The translations under genes and the position numbers were made by a program. A stretch of 64,000 bases of DNA from Brevibacterium sp. S22 (GTDB lineage Bacteria > Actinomycetota > Actinomycetes > Actinomycetales > Brevibacteriaceae): NCBI RefSeq assembly GCF_004745485.1, contig NZ_RHFG01000007.1, positions 62,001 through 126,000 on the forward strand, given 5' to 3'. Position 1 is the first letter of the stretch, and each line of letters starts with the position of its first letter. The notes beneath the pieces are model-generated. The model was not told the DNA's origin. It saw only the letters and a program-made list of their open reading frames with translations, and did not search any database. This document shows, one piece after another, positions 23,303 through 31,336 of the stretch.

Positions 23303-24088
23303 TTACGAGAACTGCATGCCGCCGTCGACGAGCATGGTCTGTCCGGTGACGTAATCGGAGTCCTCGCTGGCGAGGAACGACACGAGGTTAGCGACGTCCT
23401 CGGGCACGGAGACCCGGCCCATAAGGATATCGCCGGCGTACTTCTTGATCGCCTCACCCTTGGCCAGCCCCTCCTCGGCGGCGAGCTTCTCGTCGATGAG
23501 ATCCCACATCGCGGTGCCGACGATTCCGGGACCATAGGCGTTGACGGTGATGCCGTGCTTGGCCCACTCCATCGCCGCCCCCTGAGTGAGGCCGCGAACT
23601 GCCCATTTCGTCGCCGAATACGGCGACAGCAGGGCGAAGGGGCGGAAGGCGACGATCGAGGCTGCGCCGATGATCTTGCCGCCGTTGCCCTGCTCGATCA
23701 TCTGCTTCGCCGCGGCCTGATACGAGAGGAAGACGCCGGTGAGGTTGACGTCGACGATCTTCTCGAAATCGGCCTTCGAATAGTCGATGAGGGGTTCCAC
23801 TTGGGCGATCCCGGCGTTCGCGACGAAGACGTCGAGTTTGCCTCCCGCGTCGACGGCAACCTCGACGAGGCGGCTCAGCGAATCCTCGTCCGTGACGTCC
23901 ACCTCGGCATCGATGGCCTTCCCACCTGCGCTTTCGATCGCGGTGACGGTCTCTGTCACCCCGTCCTGCATGCTTGGCAGATCAGCGACGATGACATGAT
24001 GGCCATCGGCTCCGAGCCTCTGGGCGATGCCCTGTCCGATGCCGCGGCCCGATCCTGTGACCACCGCGACGCTGTTGTTCGTGCCCAT
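23303..24088 (-). CDS. Short-chain dehydrogenase, acetoin/diacetyl reductase type
   Basis: 261 residues, classical SDR. NAD(P) loop Thr-Gly-Ser-Gly-Arg-Gly-Ile-Gly at 11-18, Asn-Ala-Gly at 91-93, and catalytic Ser144, Tyr157 and Lys161 (Tyr-Ser-Ala-Thr-Lys). The C-terminal pattern [10 protein letters not shown], then [15 protein letters not shown], closely follows (S)-acetoin-forming diacetyl reductases/2,3-butanediol dehydrogenases. The preference for acetoin is by similarity only. ATG 24088 has ggaggagaa just upstream. An IclR gene lies 104 bp upstream on the same strand. Confidence 0.82.
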   Translation of the reverse strand: MGTNNSVAVVTGSGRGIGQGIAQRLGADGHHVIVADLPSMQDGVTETVTAIESAGGKAIDAEVDVTDEDSLSRLVEVAVDAGGKLDVFVANAGIAQVEPLIDYSKADFEKIVDVNLTGVFLSYQAAAKQMIEQGNGGKIIGAASIVAFRPFALLSPYSATKWAVRGLTQGAAMEWAKHGITVNAYGPGIVGTAMWDLIDEKLAAEEGLAKGEAIKKYAGDILMGRVSVPEDVANLVSFLASEDSDYVTGQTMLVDGGMQFS

Positions 24089-24192
24089 TTCTCCTCCTTG
24101 AGTTCTCCACTGCGAGCGAGCACGTTCATTCTCAGCAGAGTCGGCAGCGGGAGGACACGGTTCTTCTCATGTGGCGATAAAGCGGTCGCGGC

Positions 24193-24975
24193 TCAGGCGT
24201 GCTCGGCGACAGGGACGGTGACCGATCCTCCTCGAAGGTAGCTCGACGCCAGGCCCGCATGCTCACGCAGGGTCGACTCGATCTCCTTCATCCGCCCCGA
24301 CATCTTCGATGACGGAGTGCTGATCGCCATCGCCCCGACCTGCATCCCCGTGCCATTGCGCACCGGAACAGCCGCGCAGGTCTGACGGGGCAGGAACTCC
24401 TCGTGCTCCCACGCGATTCCACGGGTGGCCACCTCGGCGAGGTGGAGATCGAGGGCGTCGCGGCTGATCATCGTCTGCGGGGTGAGCACCTTCATTCCGC
24501 GTGCCTCGAGGTAGTCGGTGCGCTGCGGTTCGAGCATTCCGGCCAAGAGGATCTTGCCGAACGCAGTGGCGTGTGCGGCCTCGTGGAAACCGAAGCGCAG
24601 AGGCCGCAGTCGCGGGTGTTTCTCGCAGTCGGAGCAGTAGGTGAGGATGATGTCCGAGCCGCGGTAGATCGCGAAATAGGCGGCCGTGCCCAGCGAGCGG
24701 TGGAGCTGATCGGTGATCTGCCGAATCGGTTGCGGAGCGACGAGGCGCTGCTGGAACGACAGCCCGAGCTCGAAGCACTTGGGACCGAGCTCGAAGTGTT
24801 TTGAGTCCTTGAGATAGACGAGGTAACCGGAATCGGCGAGTTCGTTGAGGAGCCGATAGACGGTGGGCAGAGGGATCTCGAGGCGGGTTGCCAGGGTCTT
24901 CGCGGCTGCACAGCCCGAAGCGGCGACTGCTTCCAAAACGGCGAAGGTTCGTTGGATCACGGCACTGTTGGTCAC
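24193..24975 (-). CDS. IclR-family regulator
   Basis: 260 residues. N-terminal winged HTH (about 5-65; Ala-Ala-Lys-Thr-Leu-Ala-Thr-Arg-Leu-Glu-Ile-Pro-Leu-Pro-Thr-Val-Tyr-Arg-Leu-Leu) and a GAF-like IclR effector domain (about 75-250) with His-Ala-Thr-Ala-Phe-Gly-Lys-Ile-Leu-Leu-Ala. I chose GTG 24975 because aggag sits 6-10 nt upstream and the length then matches the family. The frame stays open to 25281, adding about 100 Arg/Ala/Pro-rich residues that look non-coding. It is upstream of the SDR and ABM genes on the same strand and divergent from the GMC dehydrogenase pair; either may be its target. Confidence 0.82.
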   Translation of the reverse strand: MTNSAVIQRTFAVLEAVAASGCAAAKTLATRLEIPLPTVYRLLNELADSGYLVYLKDSKHFELGPKCFELGLSFQQRLVAPQPIRQITDQLHRSLGTAAYFAIYRGSDIILTYCSDCEKHPRLRPLRFGFHEAAHATAFGKILLAGMLEPQRTDYLEARGMKVLTPQTMISRDALDLHLAEVATRGIAWEHEEFLPRQTCAAVPVRNGTGMQVGAMAISTPSSKMSGRMKEIESTLREHAGLASSYLRGGSVTVPVAEHA

Positions 24976-25256
24976 GCGGTCTCCTGACTGTGCGATCGCT
25001 CCGGTGGTGAACACCCGCGCCGTGGCCTCCCGTGCCGGGGCTGGCCGGGTCGGGGCCAGCTGGGCCGGGGTCGCCCGACGCAGCCGGACGGGAACGGTCA
25101 CGGCTGCGGGACGGGGAGCCGCCTCGGCGATCGACTTTTTCATGTGGTGAGAACGAGGATAGTCCATGGTGTCGCGGATCACATAGGTTGCTCGTGTCAG
25201 GTCAGTGGCGGGCGTGCGTCGATGCCGTCGGCCGGAGTGGAGCAAAGGAGCATCCG

Positions 25257-25832
25257 ATGGCATTCCCTGCAAAATACCCATCGCTGAATGCGATGGAGAT
25301 GACCGATGAGGCGAAGCAGACCCTCATCCGAGTACTGCGAGTGGCGTTTCCGCACGCCGATTTCCCCGATGGGCCCTATGTGCGCACCGCGGAGAAGATC
25401 CTCGTCGCCGCCGATGAAGAGACGTGGTTCCGGGTGGCGCTCATCCAGGGCCTGCTGTCCCTCGACCAACTCTCCGAAGGCGATTTCTGCGGCCTCGATG
25501 ACCTTTCCGCGCTCAAGGTGCTGCGCCGGGTCGAGTCCACCGAATTCTTCGGCTTCGTCCGCCGCACCGCCGTGCTCAATCTCTATGACGACGCCGAGGT
25601 GTGGGAGACGCTCGGCTACGAAGGACCGTCGTTCGACAAGGGCGGCTACATCAACCGCGGTTTCGACGACCTCGATTGGCTGCCCGAACCGCGGATCGTC
25701 TACCCGGAGGACGAGCCGCTGCCCGAACTCGGCGACGGGGCCACGGGAGTCGGCAGCGGCGGCGCCGCAGGTGACGATTCGACCAATCAGCCCGCGCCGC
25801 AGAGCGTCGAGATGGGTGAGGTGAAGAAGTGA
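25257..25832 (+). CDS. Gluconate 2-dehydrogenase subunit 3-like small subunit
   Basis: 191 residues. The core (about 25-140) follows the gluconate_2-dh3 pattern: Glu-Lys-Ile-Leu-Val-Ala-Ala-Asp, Phe-Phe-Gly-Phe-Val-Arg-Arg-Thr-Ala-Val-Leu-Asn-Leu-Tyr-Asp, then Tyr-Glu-Gly-Pro-Ser-Phe-Asp-Lys-Gly-Gly-Tyr-Ile-Asn-Arg-Gly-Phe-Asp. It is normally the chaperone or export partner of a GMC flavoprotein, but no Tat or Sec signal is seen here. The last 30 residues are Gly/Gln/Pro-rich. ATG 25257 has caaaggag 6 nt upstream. Its stop overlaps the GMC start. Confidence 0.82.
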   Translation: MAFPAKYPSLNAMEMTDEAKQTLIRVLRVAFPHADFPDGPYVRTAEKILVAADEETWFRVALIQGLLSLDQLSEGDFCGLDDLSALKVLRRVESTEFFGFVRRTAVLNLYDDAEVWETLGYEGPSFDKGGYINRGFDDLDWLPEPRIVYPEDEPLPELGDGATGVGSGGAAGDDSTNQPAPQSVEMGEVKK

Positions 25833-27433
25833 TGGCACAGAACCAGAACGCAGGCCGCAGCGTGACCGGATACAGCGTCGATCCGGACGAGGAGGCCGTC
25901 GTCATCGTCGGTTCCGGCGCCGGTGGGGGAACGCTGGCCTACGAGCTCACGGCGAAGGGCATTCCCGTCGTCGTGCTCGAGGCCGGGCCGTATCTGCGCA
26001 ACGAGGACTACGTCAACAACGAATGGGAAGCCTTCAACCAGATGGCCTGGCTCGATCCGAGGACGACGACGGGATCGTGGCGGATCGCCCGCGACTTCCC
26101 GAACCTGCCGGCCTGGATCGTCAAGGCCGTGGGCGGGACGACGACCCACTGGTCGGGCGCGACCCCACGCTTCAAGAATCACGAGTTCAAGGCCCGCAGC
26201 GTCTACGGCCGCATCGACGGCGCCAACCTCCTCGACTGGCCGATCACGCTCGAGGAGATGGCCCCGTACTACGACCGGGCCGAGAAGGCGATGGGATCGA
26301 CCCATGTCCACGGGCGCCCACCGCTGCCGGCGAACAACAACTACAAGGTCTTCGCCGGAGGGGCGAAGGAGGTCGGCTACAAGTTCTACGCCACCGGCCC
26401 GTACGCCACGAACGCCGAAGAGTACGACGGCCGGCCCGCCTCCATCCAGGACGGCTTCAACTTCCAGGGCGATAAGAACAGATCCAAATGGTCGACCCTG
26501 GTCAGAGAGCTGCCGCGGGCTGCGGACACCGGTCTCCTCGACCTTCGACCCGAGTCCCAGGCAGTGCAGATCACACACGATGCGAACGGTCGCGCCGACG
26601 CCGTCCTCTACCTCGACAAGGACGGCAGCCTGCACCGTCAGGCTGCGAAGCTCGTGTGCGTGGCCGGCAACTCGATCGAGACGCCGAGGCTGCTTCTGCT
26701 GTCCGGCACACCGTCCTTCCCCGACGGGCTGGCGAACTCCTCGGGCCATGTGGGGCGGAACTATATGCGCCACCTCACGGGCACAGTGTGGGGCCACTTC
26801 GACAAGCCCGTGCGGATGTACCGGGGTGAGACGATGGCCGGAGTCATCGCCGACGAGTCGATCCACGATCCCGACCGCGGATTCTCGGGCGGGTATTACA
26901 TGGAGACGATCTCGCTGGGCCCGGCGTTCATGGCCTCCTTCGTCGAACCCGGCGGTTGGGGACCGGACTTCGCGGCCCTGCTCGACCGGTACCTCAACAC
27001 CGCAGGAATGTGGATCGTCGGTGAGGACATGCCGCAGGAGACGAACCGGGTGACGCTGAATACGGCGGTCAAGGACCCGAACGGTCTGCCCGTGCCGAAC
27101 GTCCACTACGACGATCACGCCAACGACCTGGCGATGCGCGAACACGCCTACGCTGCAGGGCAGAGAGTCTACGAGGCGGTCGGTGCACAGACGTCGCACC
27201 ACACCCCGCCGTATCCGTCGACGCACAACCTCGGCACCGCGCGGATGAGCGAACGTCCCGAGGACGGGGTCGTCGACAAGTGGGGCCGGACGCATGACGT
27301 GAAGAACCTCTTCGTCTCCGACGGGTCGGTCTTCACCACCGGAGCCGCGGCGAACCCGACACTGACGATCGTGGCGCTCGCCATCCGCCAGGCCGAGTAC
27401 ATCGCCGAGGCGCTGCGGACCGGGGAGGTCTGA
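25832..27433 (+). CDS. GMC-family FAD dehydrogenase large subunit
   Basis: 533 residues. The N-terminal Rossmann loop Gly-Ser-Gly-Ala-Gly-Gly-Gly-Thr at about 29-36 binds FAD. Gly-Gly-Thr-Thr-Thr-His-Trp-Ser-Gly near 100 lies on the flavin. The C-terminal catalytic pair is a His in Ser-Thr-His-Asn-Leu-Gly-Thr-Ala (about 470) and an Asn in Gly-Ala-Ala-Ala-Asn-Pro-Thr (about 509). It belongs to the gluconate/alcohol dehydrogenase group of GMC enzymes that oxidise sugars or sugar acids. No cytochrome c subunit gene follows, so the electron acceptor is open. ATG 25832 overlaps the preceding stop (TGATG); GTG 25829 is also possible. Confidence 0.88.
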   Translation: MAQNQNAGRSVTGYSVDPDEEAVVIVGSGAGGGTLAYELTAKGIPVVVLEAGPYLRNEDYVNNEWEAFNQMAWLDPRTTTGSWRIARDFPNLPAWIVKAVGGTTTHWSGATPRFKNHEFKARSVYGRIDGANLLDWPITLEEMAPYYDRAEKAMGSTHVHGRPPLPANNNYKVFAGGAKEVGYKFYATGPYATNAEEYDGRPASIQDGFNFQGDKNRSKWSTLVRELPRAADTGLLDLRPESQAVQITHDANGRADAVLYLDKDGSLHRQAAKLVCVAGNSIETPRLLLLSGTPSFPDGLANSSGHVGRNYMRHLTGTVWGHFDKPVRMYRGETMAGVIADESIHDPDRGFSGGYYMETISLGPAFMASFVEPGGWGPDFAALLDRYLNTAGMWIVGEDMPQETNRVTLNTAVKDPNGLPVPNVHYDDHANDLAMREHAYAAGQRVYEAVGAQTSHHTPPYPSTHNLGTARMSERPEDGVVDKWGRTHDVKNLFVSDGSVFTTGAAANPTLTIVALAIRQAEYIAEALRTGEV

Positions 27434-27457
27434 GGGGCGGGGCCTGGAGCCGGTCTT

Positions 27458-27518
27458 CAGTTTGGTGAAACTGCAGCAGCTTGGTTCAGGGCCGAGCTGC
27501 TGCAGTTTCACCGAGCTG
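27458..27518. repeat. Palindromic repeat B, copy 2
   Basis: Inverted repeat with 27-nt arms; the CTGCAGCAGCT core is nearly perfect. It lies 24 nt after the GMC stop and 43 nt before the HepT gene stop, i.e. between convergent genes, and is the best-matched member of family B. Confidence 0.85.
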
Positions 27519-27561
27519 GTGTACAGGCTCGTGCAGTGAACTTGGGGCGGACCCGGTGCCT

Positions 27562-27933
27562 TCAGTCGGATTCGTCCGAGTCAGCAGTCAGCACTGTTCG
27601 CGCTTTCTCGAATGACGGCTGAAGCAAGGTATGCCACGCGGGCAGGTCATCGGACAACGTCATCCAGGTGACAGCTCGATTGCTCTCGTCGTATTGGTGG
27701 ATCAGGAAATTTCGGTTGGCGACGGCCACTTCCCATTCGACGCTTGAAGGCGGGGGAGCTTTCATCGACGAAATTCGTTTGGCCGCTTCCCCGAGCTTCA
27801 TCATCAGTGAATCACCGGCCTCCTGCAGGAGGCCGTTCTCGAGATAGGCGGATTCTCCCTGTTGCACGATCTGCTCTGCCCTCACGAGCCAAGCTTCGAT
27901 GTGGAGGAGCTCCTTTGCTGTCCGGCGATCCAT
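27562..27933 (-). CDS. hepT: HepT-type HEPN ribonuclease toxin
   Basis: 123 residues, all-helical HEPN fold. The catalytic motif R-x4-H-x-Y is present as Arg74-Asn-Phe-Leu-Ile-His79-Gln-Tyr81. Arg and His form the RNase site in the dimer, and in characterised HepT/MntA systems the Tyr is the residue AMPylated by the antitoxin. The toxin would cleave RNA (tRNA in studied cases) when not modified. Its ATG overlaps the stop of the MntA gene (TGATG), so it is translated after the antitoxin. The intact motif suggests an active toxin. Confidence 0.88.
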   Translation of the reverse strand: MDRRTAKELLHIEAWLVRAEQIVQQGESAYLENGLLQEAGDSLMMKLGEAAKRISSMKAPPPSSVEWEVAVANRNFLIHQYDESNRAVTWMTLSDDLPAWHTLLQPSFEKARTVLTADSDESD

Positions 27934-28406
27934 CAGAGCAACACGGCTTCGCGGCGGATGTCATCGTCTAGACCGGGTTTCAGCCCACCGTAGTCGATCA
28001 GATCGATCCCCCTGCCTAGAACTTCCTCGATGAGCAGCTTGAACTTGACGAACCCGAACGAAGAGAGCCCCTTCGGGACGTCGACGACGAGATCGATATC
28101 GGAATCTGGCCGGGCCTCTCCCCGGGCAGCAGACCCGAAGACTGCGAGGCGAGCGAAGCCCTGATCGAATGCGAGCTGCTTGAGAATCGGGATGGCCGCT
28201 TCAAGAAGCATTTCGGGGTGAACCTCATCGAGGTCGGGTGCGAACCTCAGCTGTTGACTGACAGCAGGTTGTGAGATGCCGAGATCGGCGGCAATCTGTC
28301 GCTGGCTGCTTCCTGTCGCAATCATGGCTCTGAGAGCGAGCACGCGTCGCAGCCGCGCGAGGTCTTCATCGCGCTGCGCGCTGCGATACTCGTCCACATA
28401 GTTCAT
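27933..28406 (-). CDS. mntA: MntA-type nucleotidyltransferase antitoxin with N-terminal HTH
   Basis: 157 residues. The minimal nucleotidyltransferase domain (about 65-155) has Gly91-Ser92-x10-Asp103-x-Asp105 and a third acidic residue at Asp109 or in Gly-Ile-Asp-Leu-Ile-Asp. This is the polymerase-beta-type active site needed to AMPylate HepT. Residues about 20-56 form an added helix-turn-helix (Ser-Gln-Arg-Gln-Ile-Ala-Ala-Asp-Leu-Gly-Ile-Ser-Gln-Pro-Ala-Val-Ser-Gln), not part of a minimal MntA. It implies that the antitoxin binds DNA and controls its own promoter; a dyad overlaps its start codon. The two genes form a bicistronic operon. Confidence 0.87.
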   Translation of the reverse strand: MNYVDEYRSAQRDEDLARLRRVLALRAMIATGSSQRQIAADLGISQPAVSQQLRFAPDLDEVHPEMLLEAAIPILKQLAFDQGFARLAVFGSAARGEARPDSDIDLVVDVPKGLSSFGFVKFKLLIEEVLGRGIDLIDYGGLKPGLDDDIRREAVLL

Positions 28407-28419
28407 AAGGCTATCTTAT
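28405..28419 (-). promoter_or_regulatory. ATAAG-N5-CTTAT dyad overlapping the mntA start and -10
   Basis: Read on the minus strand, a TAAGAT hexamer lies 7-8 nt before the ATG and there is no ribosome site, so the transcript is probably leaderless. The perfect ATAAG-N5-CTTAT inverted repeat covers both hexamer and start codon. A protein bound here would block transcription, fitting autorepression by the HTH of MntA. Confidence 0.6.
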
Positions 28420-28471
28420 CACCCGCGGATTCGTCCCAGACGTTTTCCGAGGTCCGTTTCACCGGCACGAT

Positions 28472-28533
28472 GGCCTCGGTGAACCGACACCAGTTTGGTC
28501 CATGCGCCAAGCCGGCTGCGATTCACCGAGCCG
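28472..28533. repeat. Palindromic repeat B, copy 3 (degenerate)
   Basis: Arms share CTCGGTGAA / TTCACCGAG ends and TTGG / CCAA inner ends with copies 1 and 2, but the middle of the stem has diverged. Unlike the other two it lies between divergent genes (mntA and a RibD-like gene), so it cannot be a simple shared terminator. Confidence 0.65.
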
Positions 28534-28657
28534 GTAATGTCAAAGGCACTCTCGCAGGTCGGATGACGGCAAGTAGGATGCGAGAGACCGACATCGACGC
28601 AGCCTCGGCGGGCTGCAGTATCCGCGTGACCGCCGCAGGCTCGAGAGGAGACTGCTC

Positions 28658-29218
28658 GTGCCACGCACCGTCTACTACACCGCGACCACGCTCGACGGGT
28701 TCATCGCCGACCCGAATGATTCGCTCGAATGGCTGCTGCGCCAGGCCGGAGAGCCGCCGGATGACGGGTTCATCGACGGCGTCGGTGCGGTCGTCATGGG
28801 CGCGACGACCTACGAGTGGGTGCTGCGCAACCTCGATGGACCGTGGCCCTATGAGGTTCCTGCCTGGGTGATGACCCACCGCAAACTCTCCCTGCCTGAG
28901 GTGGGGAAGGACGGGAAGACTCCCGACATCCGATTCGCGAAGGGCTCGGTCTCCGACCACTACTTCGAAATGTGCACCGCCACCGGCGATCGCGACCTGT
29001 GGGTGATGGGCGGCGGCGACCTCGCCGGACAGTTCGCCGATGAGGGATTCCTCGACGAGATCATCACCTTCACGGCTCCCGTGGTTCTCGGCAAGGGCCG
29101 CTCGTTGCTGCCACGTCGACTCGACCTCGAACTCCTCGAAGTCGGGCACAGCGATCCCTTCGTCATCGCCCGCCACCGCGTGGTCGGTCCCCTCCTCGAA
29201 GACAGCCCGACGGAGTGA
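28658..29218 (+). CDS. RibD C-terminal/dihydrofolate-reductase-like protein
   Basis: 186 residues, a single RibD-C/DHFR-like domain: Tyr-Tyr-Thr-Ala-Thr-Thr-Leu-Asp-Gly-Phe-Ile-Ala-Asp at the start, Val-Val-Met-Gly-Ala-Thr-Thr-Tyr-Glu-Trp near 47, and Val-Met-Gly-Gly-Gly-Asp-Leu-Ala-Gly near 115 for NADPH. It is a second member of this fold in the window (see 13200), with a more complete DHFR-like N-terminus. Start is GTG 28658 with gagagga upstream. Function beyond a probable NADPH-dependent reductase is unknown. Confidence 0.8.
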   Translation: MPRTVYYTATTLDGFIADPNDSLEWLLRQAGEPPDDGFIDGVGAVVMGATTYEWVLRNLDGPWPYEVPAWVMTHRKLSLPEVGKDGKTPDIRFAKGSVSDHYFEMCTATGDRDLWVMGGGDLAGQFADEGFLDEIITFTAPVVLGKGRSLLPRRLDLELLEVGHSDPFVIARHRVVGPLLEDSPTE

Positions 29219-29377
29219 ATCCCTTCGCCGAGGCGGTCCGACGCTGCGAACGCATGGACAGGGCCACCTCGGCGAAGGAATCGATGTTTCGTGCGCAGGG
29301 GAGGGCCGCCTCGGCGAGGATCATCCGGATATCGGGCACCCTGGTGGATGGGTGGGATTCCGTGATTCGATGCAGTC

Positions 29378-30136
29378 ATGACTGCTGCGATTGAGAACCA
29401 TCGGGCCCGCCTGCGCGCGGGGGAGACCTACAACGGACTGTGGATGATGTCGACGAGCGCGGAGCTCGCGAAGGTCGGGTCGGCGGCCGGGTTCGACTAT
29501 GTCTGCATCGATCTGCAGCACGGGCTGGTGCGGCCCACCGATGTGCTGCGGCTGACGGATGCCGTGCGTGCCAGCGGGGATGCGCTCGTGACCGCGCGGG
29601 TCGCGGCGAACCGGTTCACCGAGATCGGGGCGCTCGCCGACGCTGGTGTCGAAGCGATCATCGTCCCGCTCGTGTCGTCGGTCGCCGAGGCGGAAGCTGC
29701 AGTGCGTGCCCTCGACTACCCTTCGCGTGGCGGGGACCGGTCATGGGGGCCGACAGCGGAGATCATGCACAATGCCGTGCAGGACACCACCGCCGAACGC
29801 CCGCTGCTGTTCGTGATGATCGAGAACGAGGACGGCCTGGCCAACGTTGAGGACATCTGCGCGGTGCCCGGCATCGACGGGGTCTACGTCGGCCCTTCGG
29901 ACCTCGCATTCGCTGTCGGTGCGCTGCCGGGTCAGCACAACGAGGCCCACTCCGAGGCGCTCGTGCGCATCCGTGCGGCCGCCAATGCTGCGGGCGTCGT
30001 CCCGGGGATCCACTGCGGCGACGGCGCAGAAGCCACGCTGCGCAAGGAACAGGGCTTCCGCTTCATCACCTCATGCGGCGACCTCGGCGCCGCGGGCCGA
30101 GCCTTCCGAGAGGACCTAACAACCGCCCGCTCCTAA
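29378..30136 (+). CDS. HpcH/HpaI-family aldolase
   Basis: 252 residues, class II pyruvate aldolase (HpcH/HpaI) barrel. It shows Gly-Phe-Asp-Tyr-Val-Cys-Ile-Asp-Leu-Gln-His-Gly-Leu near 38-50 (catalytic His), an Arg in Thr-Ala-Arg-Val (about 73), the metal ligands Glu in Ile-Glu-Asn-Glu-Asp-Gly (about 150) and Asp in Val-Gly-Pro-Ser-Asp-Leu-Ala (about 176). These enzymes split 4-hydroxy-2-oxo acids to pyruvate and an aldehyde. The gene is monocistronic, without a clear ribosome site before ATG 29378. Its TAA is followed 4 nt later by repeat A3. The 159 bp upstream contain three CCTCGGCG-type words but no clear operator. Confidence 0.87.
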   Translation: MTAAIENHRARLRAGETYNGLWMMSTSAELAKVGSAAGFDYVCIDLQHGLVRPTDVLRLTDAVRASGDALVTARVAANRFTEIGALADAGVEAIIVPLVSSVAEAEAAVRALDYPSRGGDRSWGPTAEIMHNAVQDTTAERPLLFVMIENEDGLANVEDICAVPGIDGVYVGPSDLAFAVGALPGQHNEAHSEALVRIRAAANAAGVVPGIHCGDGAEATLRKEQGFRFITSCGDLGAAGRAFREDLTTARS

Positions 30137-30140
30137 ATTG

Positions 30141-30196
30141 CTACCCGACGGCGGCTCTGCAACCTGGCGCCAGGTTGCAGAGCCGCCGTCACGTAG
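30141..30196. repeat. Palindromic repeat A, copy 3
   Basis: The inner 44 bp (30147-30190) are a perfect palindrome. Compared with copies 4 and 5 the stem has CTCTGC/GCAGAG instead of CTCAGC/GCTGAG: a compensating base-pair change, so pairing itself appears conserved. It begins 4 nt after the aldolase stop codon. Confidence 0.92.
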
Positions 30197-30395
30197 TTCT
30201 GGGGAGTGGGTGGGTCCGCGTTGCGTGCGACGTTGCTATGGTGCGCCAGGATGTTCTTGAGTAAGCCAAGTATCCTGGCGTTTCTCTATTCAACTCACGA
30301 GTTTTCCTGCTTGCGCATACTCATTGATGCAATTCCCTCAGGGTATCGAAACATGCGAAAACAATCTTGGACAGGCATCGTTGAGTCGCGAATAC

Positions 30396-30418
30396 TGGAA
30401 CGCATCACAATTGTTCCA
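30396..30418. promoter_or_regulatory. TGGAAC-N11-GTTCCA dyad upstream of the ABC operon
   Basis: An inverted repeat about 60 nt before the permease ATG (30477), in the A/T-richer 280-bp leader that follows repeat A3. It is the only clear dyad there and a candidate operator. The regulator is not identified; the nearest candidate in the same module is the LysR gene at 38472. Confidence 0.4.
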
Positions 30419-30476
30419 CGTCACAAATGCCATGCCACACCTGCTCATGGACCAGAACCCAATGGAGGGATCGCCG

Positions 30477-31325
30477 ATGACAACAGCACCACGCATCGAT
30501 ACCGATGCAGTTCGACCTGTGGAGCCCGGCCCTTTGCCGTCAGCTCCGCCGACTGCATCTCGGCTCAAGCCTGAGTCATTCACAGCGGGAATCAAAGCTG
30601 TTGTCGGGCTCGTCGGATTGTTCGCGATCTGGGAATTCGCCGTCTTCATCTTCGACTTCCCGAAGTATCTGCTTGTCGGTCCGATCTCGGCGTTCGAGGA
30701 GTTGTTCACGAACCCGGGGTACTTCGCTGTCAACGCTCTCACCACCCTTCAGGAAGGTCTCGCAGGATTTGCCCTAGGCACAGCATTGGGCGTTCTGTGC
30801 GGTGCGCTGCTCTATTACGCTTCCTTCCTTCGTCCCTTCCTCTATCCGGCGCTCATCGCCATCGACACGATTCCGAAAGTCGCCCTAGCACCGCTGTTCA
30901 TCGTCTGGTTCGGCTTCGGCTTCGAATCGAAGGCTTTCGTGGCAATGGCCATCGCATTCTTCCCACTCGTCATCAATACGTTCGACGGACTCAACTCCGT
31001 GCCGCACGAGTTGCAAGACCTTGCACGCATCAATCGTGCCTCGAAGCTGAAGAAGATGATGAAAATCGACTTCATCTATGCGCTTCCTTCGATTTTCACG
31101 GGGGCGAAGATCTCGATCTCGCTGGCCGTCGGTGGCGCCGTGGTCGGTGAGTTCATCGCGGGGTCTAAGGGCCTCGGATACGTCATTCTTCTCGCGAACT
31201 CACAGGTCGACCTCCCCTCGATGTTCGCAGCATTCATCGTGCTTGCGGCGATCGCATTGCTTCTCTTCTTCATCATCGACCTCATCTCGAAGAAGCTGCT
31301 GCCGTGGAAGAACTACACGAAGTGA
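30477..31325 (+). CDS. ABC transporter permease, SsuC/TauC/ThiX type
   Basis: 282 residues with a 35-residue Pro-rich cytoplasmic start and six TM helices. The permease-ATPase coupling loop is near 190-215 (Glu-Leu-Gln-Asp-Leu-Ala-Arg-Ile-Asn-Arg-Ala-Ser). Thr-Ile-Pro-Lys-Val-Ala-Leu-Ala-Pro-Leu-Phe-Ile-Val-Trp-Phe-Gly is diagnostic of the nitrate/sulfonate/taurine/pyrimidine permease group. ATG 30477 follows ggaggga 6 nt upstream. First gene of an operon with a binding lipoprotein, an ATPase and an M24 enzyme. Confidence 0.9.
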   Translation: MTTAPRIDTDAVRPVEPGPLPSAPPTASRLKPESFTAGIKAVVGLVGLFAIWEFAVFIFDFPKYLLVGPISAFEELFTNPGYFAVNALTTLQEGLAGFALGTALGVLCGALLYYASFLRPFLYPALIAIDTIPKVALAPLFIVWFGFGFESKAFVAMAIAFFPLVINTFDGLNSVPHELQDLARINRASKLKKMMKIDFIYALPSIFTGAKISISLAVGGAVVGEFIAGSKGLGYVILLANSQVDLPSMFAAFIVLAAIALLLFFIIDLISKKLLPWKNYTK

Positions 31326-31336
31326 GAGGCGGAACC

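Noticed and set aside
24976..25281. In-frame N-terminal extension of the IclR gene (about 100 residues)
   Set aside because: Composition is Arg/Ala/Pro-rich and unlike the family. The internal GTG at 24975 has a good aggag site and gives the standard IclR length.
25787..27511. 574-codon antisense frame opposite the GMC gene
   Set aside because: No recognisable motif; the GMC protein on the plus strand has intact FAD and catalytic motifs and a coupled upstream gene.
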